Positions 60,231-64,000 of a stretch of 64,000 nucleotides of DNA are shown here, one piece after another. Each line of letters begins with the position of its first letter. The stretch's first letter is position 1. Where the stretch lies: positions 310,001 through 374,000 of the forward strand of contig NZ_VCBX02000001.1 in assembly GCF_005938745.2 (NCBI RefSeq), read 5' to 3'. The notes below the pieces were generated by a model. That model did not search any database. It had not been told where the DNA came from and saw nothing but the letters and a program-made list of their open reading frames with translations. The position numbers and the translations under genes are program-made. This stretch comes from Rhodococcus sp. KBS0724 (lineage in GTDB: Bacteria; Actinomycetota; Actinomycetes; Mycobacteriales; Mycobacteriaceae).

Positions 60231-61186
60231 TGGCGAAGATAGTTCTGGGTATCGGTGCCTCCCACAGCACCTTGATGAACACCCATTGGGAAGAGACGAC
60301 GCACAAGGCGGAGGCCGAACGCTTCCGGGACGCGCTGTATCTGAGCCGGGAGAAGATCGCGGCGTCGAAACCCGATGTTGTCTTGATTCTCGGCTCCAAC
60401 CATTTTCGCGGTTTCTGGCTGGATCTGATTCCGGCGTTCACTCTCGGAGTCGGAGAGTGCATTTCCAGTGGCGAGTCAGGAACACCCAAGGGGCCGCAAC
60501 GGGTCGACGTGGAGTTCGCCAGGCACCTTGCAAACGAGCTGATCGAAGGTGGCCGGTTCGATCTTGCCTACTCGGCGCGATTGCAGATCGATCATGGTCA
60601 GTCTCACGCGATTCAGTACCTTCTCGACGGAATCGACGTTCCGATAGTTCCGTTGGTGGTCAACGTATTCGCGCCGCCTCTCCCCACATTCAAGCGATGT
60701 GAGGAAGTGGCGAAGGCCCTGCGGGATGCCGTTGCGTCGTATCCGGCGGATACCCGCGTCGTGGTGATCGCGTCCGGCGGATTGTCTCATCGTCTGCCCT
60801 GGCCGGACTGGCGTGATCCGCACGGTGAGGACGAGGATTTCATGGTTCAAGCCTGGCTGGACGGCCGGGAGAACTGGTCCGACTACGACGTCCGGCGACG
60901 CCAGATCATCCGCGCGGCCGATGCCGCGATCACTCCGGAGTTCGATGACCGAATTCTTGATCTGTTTGCCAGCGGCAAGGCAAGTGAGCTTGCCGAGTTC
61001 ACGACGCAGCAGATCGAAGACGAGGCGGGCAACGGTGCGCAGGAGTTGCGGACCTGGCTCATGATGGCCGCGATGCTCGACTACGTTCCGGGTGAACGCC
61101 TTGCCTACGAAGCGATTCCCGAGTGGCTCACCGGTATGGGTGTCACGATTCTCGATCCAGCTGGAACAGCCAGCGCAACAACATAA
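60230..61186 (+). CDS. LigB/DODA-type extradiol ring-cleavage dioxygenase
   Basis: A 318-residue type III extradiol dioxygenase like MhpB. VLGIGASHSTLM holds the first iron His; VLILGSNHFRGFWLDLIP the second; QIDHGQSHAIQYLL and IASGGLSHRLPWPD the acid/base and substrate His. It opens catechol-type rings meta to the diol using Fe(II) and O2. ATG 60230 shares one base with the upstream stop (TGATG). Flanked by the oxygenase and hydrolase of the same pathway. Confidence 0.9.
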   Translation: MAKIVLGIGASHSTLMNTHWEETTHKAEAERFRDALYLSREKIAASKPDVVLILGSNHFRGFWLDLIPAFTLGVGECISSGESGTPKGPQRVDVEFARHLANELIEGGRFDLAYSARLQIDHGQSHAIQYLLDGIDVPIVPLVVNVFAPPLPTFKRCEEVAKALRDAVASYPADTRVVVIASGGLSHRLPWPDWRDPHGEDEDFMVQAWLDGRENWSDYDVRRRQIIRAADAAITPEFDDRILDLFASGKASELAEFTTQQIEDEAGNGAQELRTWLMMAAMLDYVPGERLAYEAIPEWLTGMGVTILDPAGTASATT

Positions 61187-61216
61187 TCTGCACCTTCAGT
61201 AAAGGAAGTTTCTCTG

Positions 61217-62089
61217 ATGACAATCTGGAACGAACTTGCCGGGCTCGATTTCGAGTTGACGACCGTCGACGCCGGCGGTGTGCCCACGCGCTCTCTGCAG
61301 GCAGGATCCGGTGACGAGGCCGTGATCTTCCTGCACGGCACCAGCGGACACCTCGAGGCATTTGCACGCAATATTGCACCGCACGCCGAGTCTTACCGGG
61401 TTCACGCGATCGACATGCTCGGCCATGGTTACACCGGCAAGCCTGACTACCCGTACGAGATTCCGCGCTACGTCGAGCATTTGGTGAACTACCTCGACGC
61501 GGTCGGACTGGACCGTGTGCACTTGGTGGGCGAAAGCCTCGGTGGTTGGGTCGCTGCCTACCTGGCCAGCGAGCAGCCCGAACGTGTTCTGTCGCTGCAG
61601 TTGCTGGCAGCAGGTGGAACAGTCGCGAACCCGGTAGTCATGGAGCGCATCAAGACGTCGACCGCGAAGGCCGTCCAGAGCGACGACATCGAATTGACCC
61701 GCGCACGTATGCAGTTGCTCATGCATGATCCCGCCGATGCAACCGAGGAGTTGGTTCAGGCTCGTCACCGGATCTACCATCAGCCTGATTTTGTCGCCAA
61801 CATCCACAACCTTCTTTCCTTGCAGGAGATGGAGGTTCGCCAGCGGAATCTGCTGCGTCCGGATCGAATGGCACTCATCAAGGCGCCGACTCTTGTGGTC
61901 TGGGGCCAGGAAAATCCGTTCGGTGATGTTCCGGAAGCGAAGAAGATGGCCGAGGATATTCCGGGCGCTCAGCTCGAACTCTACTCGGAGTGCGGTCACT
62001 GGCCGCAGCACGAGCAGGCAGCGAAGTACAACCCGCTGAGCCTCGAGTTCTTGGCAAAGGCATCAGCCAGTGCGAAGGCAGCTATCTGA
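61217..62089 (+). CDS. Alpha/beta hydrolase, meta-cleavage product hydrolase type, second
   Basis: A 290-residue hydrolase. AVIFLHGTSGHLEAF (oxyanion), HAIDMLGHGYTGKP, elbow HLVGESLGGWVAAYL with Ser nucleophile, and CGHWPQHEQ with catalytic His. The acid position reads VVWGQENPFGD, Glu/Asn where Asp is usual. Next step after the extradiol dioxygenase, hydrolysing the ring-fission product. ATG 61217 with AAAGGAAG upstream, 30 bases after the dioxygenase stop. Confidence 0.88.
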   Translation: MTIWNELAGLDFELTTVDAGGVPTRSLQAGSGDEAVIFLHGTSGHLEAFARNIAPHAESYRVHAIDMLGHGYTGKPDYPYEIPRYVEHLVNYLDAVGLDRVHLVGESLGGWVAAYLASEQPERVLSLQLLAAGGTVANPVVMERIKTSTAKAVQSDDIELTRARMQLLMHDPADATEELVQARHRIYHQPDFVANIHNLLSLQEMEVRQRNLLRPDRMALIKAPTLVVWGQENPFGDVPEAKKMAEDIPGAQLELYSECGHWPQHEQAAKYNPLSLEFLAKASASAKAAI

Positions 62090-62122
62090 GAAGTTCCTGC
62101 CAAATATACTGCTGCGTAATGG

Positions 62123-62150
62123 AGCCGGCCTCTCGATCGGGAGGCCGGCT
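62123..62150 (+). terminator. Hairpin after the second hydrolase
   Basis: AGCCGGCCTC (62123-62132) and its complement GAGGCCGGCT (62141-62150) with an eight-base loop; followed by TTCCGCGTTT, a weak T tract. Confidence 0.65.
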
Positions 62151-62198
62151 TCCGCGTTTCCGAAGGTAGAGTCATCGTTTTACCGCGAAGGAGTTCTC

Positions 62199-63155
62199 GT
62201 GAAGAAAGTACTTCTGCTGACGGCCGACGCCGACAACGGACTCGGTACCGCAATCCGTGACGCCGTCGGAGGTGAGGCGGAGGTAGTTCGATTATCTGAG
62301 CGCACCACGGGGGCGCTCCGTGCGGAGTTGCCGACGTGCGACGTCGTGGTGGGGGACTGGAGTGGTGATCTGCCACTGGGCAAGAAGGAAGCAGAGCTCG
62401 GCCGGAATGTGCTCCTTATCCAACAGCCCGGTGCCGGAACCAATTTCATCGATGCGGAAGCCTGGCGCGCCGCCGGAGTTCCGGTGGCGAATACCCCCGG
62501 TGCAAACGCGAATTCGGTTGCGGAGTGGGCAGTGCTGGCGGCAGGTGCGTTGTGCCGCTCCATGTTCTGGGCGCACAACGAGGTTACCGATGGTCGGTGG
62601 CCACAGGAATCCATCCTGACGCGCGATTGCCGCGATCTGGCGCAGCGCCGGGTCGGCGTCGTAGGTGTCGGTTCGATCGGCCGCCGGTGTGCAGAATTGT
62701 TTGCCGCCTTCGGTTGCGACGTCTACGTCACCGCGCGTTCGAGACCGCGTGACACTGTGGCTGCGACGTTCGTGTCACTCGACGAGTTACTGCCTCTCGC
62801 GGATGTCCTGGTGCTGGCCGTCCCGCTTACGGAATCAACTCGGGGACTGATCAATTCCCATCGAGTTGCGCAGTTGCCCACCGGAGCGATCGTGGTCAAT
62901 GTGGCGCGCGGCGCTGTCGTCGACGACGCGGCATTGGCGCGTGCCTTGCGTTCCAGGCATGTCGGCGGCGCTGCCCTCGATGTGTTCGACGTTGAACCAC
63001 TACCGATTTCGAGCCCGCTCCGTGGATTCGATTCGACCCTCCTGAGCCCGCACGTCGCCGGCGGCAGCGCCGGAGCGCGTGCGTCGATCTACTCGATGAC
63101 GGCGCAGAATGTCGCCAGTGCGCTGCGCTCGCAGACAATTCGGTGGACATTGTGA
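62199..63155 (+). CDS. D-isomer-specific 2-hydroxyacid dehydrogenase
   Basis: A 318-residue enzyme of the same family as the fragment at 2-481. Rossmann motif VGVVGVGSIGRRCAELF, NVARGAVVDDAAL, GAALDVFDVEPLP and catalytic His in LLSPHVAGGSA. GTG 62199 follows GAAGGAG five bases upstream. Probably reduces a 2-oxoacid from the ring-cleavage pathway. A 17-bp tandem duplication overlaps its stop codon. Confidence 0.9.
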   Translation: MKKVLLLTADADNGLGTAIRDAVGGEAEVVRLSERTTGALRAELPTCDVVVGDWSGDLPLGKKEAELGRNVLLIQQPGAGTNFIDAEAWRAAGVPVANTPGANANSVAEWAVLAAGALCRSMFWAHNEVTDGRWPQESILTRDCRDLAQRRVGVVGVGSIGRRCAELFAAFGCDVYVTARSRPRDTVAATFVSLDELLPLADVLVLAVPLTESTRGLINSHRVAQLPTGAIVVNVARGAVVDDAALARALRSRHVGGAALDVFDVEPLPISSPLRGFDSTLLSPHVAGGSAGARASIYSMTAQNVASALRSQTIRWTL

Positions 63156-63171
63156 TTCGGTGGACATTGTG
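63138..63171. repeat. 17-bp tandem duplication across the dehydrogenase stop codon
   Basis: ATTCGGTGGACATTGTG occurs at 63138-63154 and 63155-63171 without a gap. The first copy holds the last codons and most of the TGA stop. Confidence 0.9.
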
Positions 63172-63360
63172 ATCGAGGGCCGTGTTACCGCAGTATTTCG
63201 GTCCGCACGTTCCTCCAGGTGCAGTGTTTCGCCGAGGTAAGTTCCTGTCCCCGGTCCGCACGGTGGACCCGGTTGGTTCTCGGGTGTAGGTACGCACGGC
63301 TAGGTTTGCTCTCCACGACCCGCAACTGCGGCACAGATCACAAACAAAGGTGTGAGTAGA

Positions 63361-64000
63361 TGGCCTCGCTGTCAAAGTTTGGAAGGACTGCTCTTGTTTC
63401 GGCTGCGCTGCTGCTGACCGTTGCAACCGGCGCATGCAGCCGCCCGGCGACGCAAAGCACAGCTGATTCCGCCGGAAGTGGACCACTGCGAATCGCAGTC
63501 GGAATCGATGCTTCCTACGCTCCGTTCTTCGTGGCGGATCAGGAAGGCATGTTCGACGCCGCCGGTCTGGACGTCGAACTCGTCCAGTTCGGTCGTGGTG
63601 GCGAGGCCGTCGACGCACTCTCGACCGGGCAGGTCCAGATCGCCGGTAGCTCCGATACGACAACGATCGCCCAGTTGCGTCAGAATCCGTCGTTGCGTGC
63701 GATGTACTCGTACGAGGCGTCCGGTGACTACATCAAGGTCGTGCTGCGTAACGGTGTCGACTCACCGGCTGCGATCAAGAAGATGGGCATCGTCCCGGGT
63801 CTCAGCCAGATTTCGACGGACAAGTACCTCGCTGCCAACTCCATTGCCCCCGGTTCGGTCGAGATGATCTCGGCGACCCCGACGGACATGCCCGCACTGC
63901 TCAGCCGCGGCGACATCGACGGGTTTGTCCTGTGGGAGCCGTGGCCGGCCACCGCCCTGGATCAGGGGACCGGCCACGTAGTGGCAGTAACCGGAGACTA
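63361..64000 (+). CDS. ABC transporter substrate-binding protein (NMT1/TauA-like), 5' part
   Basis: An exported binding protein cut by the window end after 213 codons. The signal peptide (LVSAALLLTVATGAC) ends in a Cys that suggests a lipoprotein, although the -3 residue is Thr, unusual for a lipobox. The mature part has RIAVGIDASYAPFFVADQEG and FDAAGLDVELVQFGRGGEAV, ALSTGQVQIAGSSDTT and GFVLWEPWPATAL, as in the nitrate/taurine/aromatic-sulfonate binders. Likely the uptake system for the catabolic cluster; permease and ATPase genes should follow. Confidence 0.88.

Overview
The window looks like chromosomal DNA of a mycolic-acid actinobacterium, most likely a Rhodococcus (erythropolis group). 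This is inferred from the high-GC codon use with many GTG/TTG starts, an antigen-85-type secreted esterase, MMPL and sterol-desaturase genes, a tRNA adenosine deaminase with its actinobacterial partner gene, and dense catabolic clusters with P450, Rieske and MaoC enzymes. No transposase, integrase, phage gene, rRNA or CRISPR array was found.

Layout. 1-9.4 kb: end of a 2-hydroxyacid dehydrogenase, a Nac-like LysR regulator, a divergent 5-oxoprolinase operon (pxpABC) with an MHS transporter, an SDR plus polyol dehydrogenase pair, then (after a 21-bp perfect inverted repeat) an aminotransferase-aldolase pair. 9.5-16.5 kb: DUF4259, LysE exporter, an intergenic cluster of DnaA-box-like sites, a secreted esterase, MYG1-family protein, secreted 5'-nucleotidase, HisC/Pat aminotransferase and a dienelactone-hydrolase-like protein with an Asp in the nucleophile position. 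16.5-23.3 kb: tRNA-Ser and tRNA-Arg, an amidohydrolase divergent from an RpiR regulator, a DHFR-like protein, an antiporter, a hydrolase and a DUF998 protein. 23.3-25.8 kb: a type II restriction-modification set (C5 methyltransferase, candidate endonuclease, Vsr). 26-29 kb: housekeeping (tyrA, tadA and partner, CsbD, tRNA-Ser).

29.3-41.2 kb is a catabolic island built around a cytochrome P450: acyl-CoA synthetase, aldehyde and alcohol dehydrogenases, ferredoxin reductase (frameshifted), ferredoxin, P450, thiolase-fold Ltp-type protein with its DUF35 OB-fold partner, and divergently a MaoC hydratase (frameshifted), an SDR and a TetR regulator. The genes read as hydroxylation, oxidation to acid, CoA activation, hydration and carbon-carbon cleavage. 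The divergent promoter region carries six evenly spaced operator-like palindromes.

41.3-53.6 kb holds small regulator-target pairs (MarR/VOC, Rrf2/sterol desaturase, TetR/MMPL), YceI, two DUF202 proteins, a GGDEF protein and a heterodimeric ABC exporter. 53.6-64 kb is a second, aromatic-type catabolic cluster: IclR regulator, drug-type MFS, two meta-cleavage hydrolases, two MaoC-like proteins, a Rieske oxygenase, a 38-residue microprotein, an M20-fold protein without its usual metal ligands, a LigB-type extradiol dioxygenase, a 2-hydroxyacid dehydrogenase and the start of an ABC substrate-binding protein. Its substrate cannot be told from sequence alone and it is the best candidate for an undescribed pathway.
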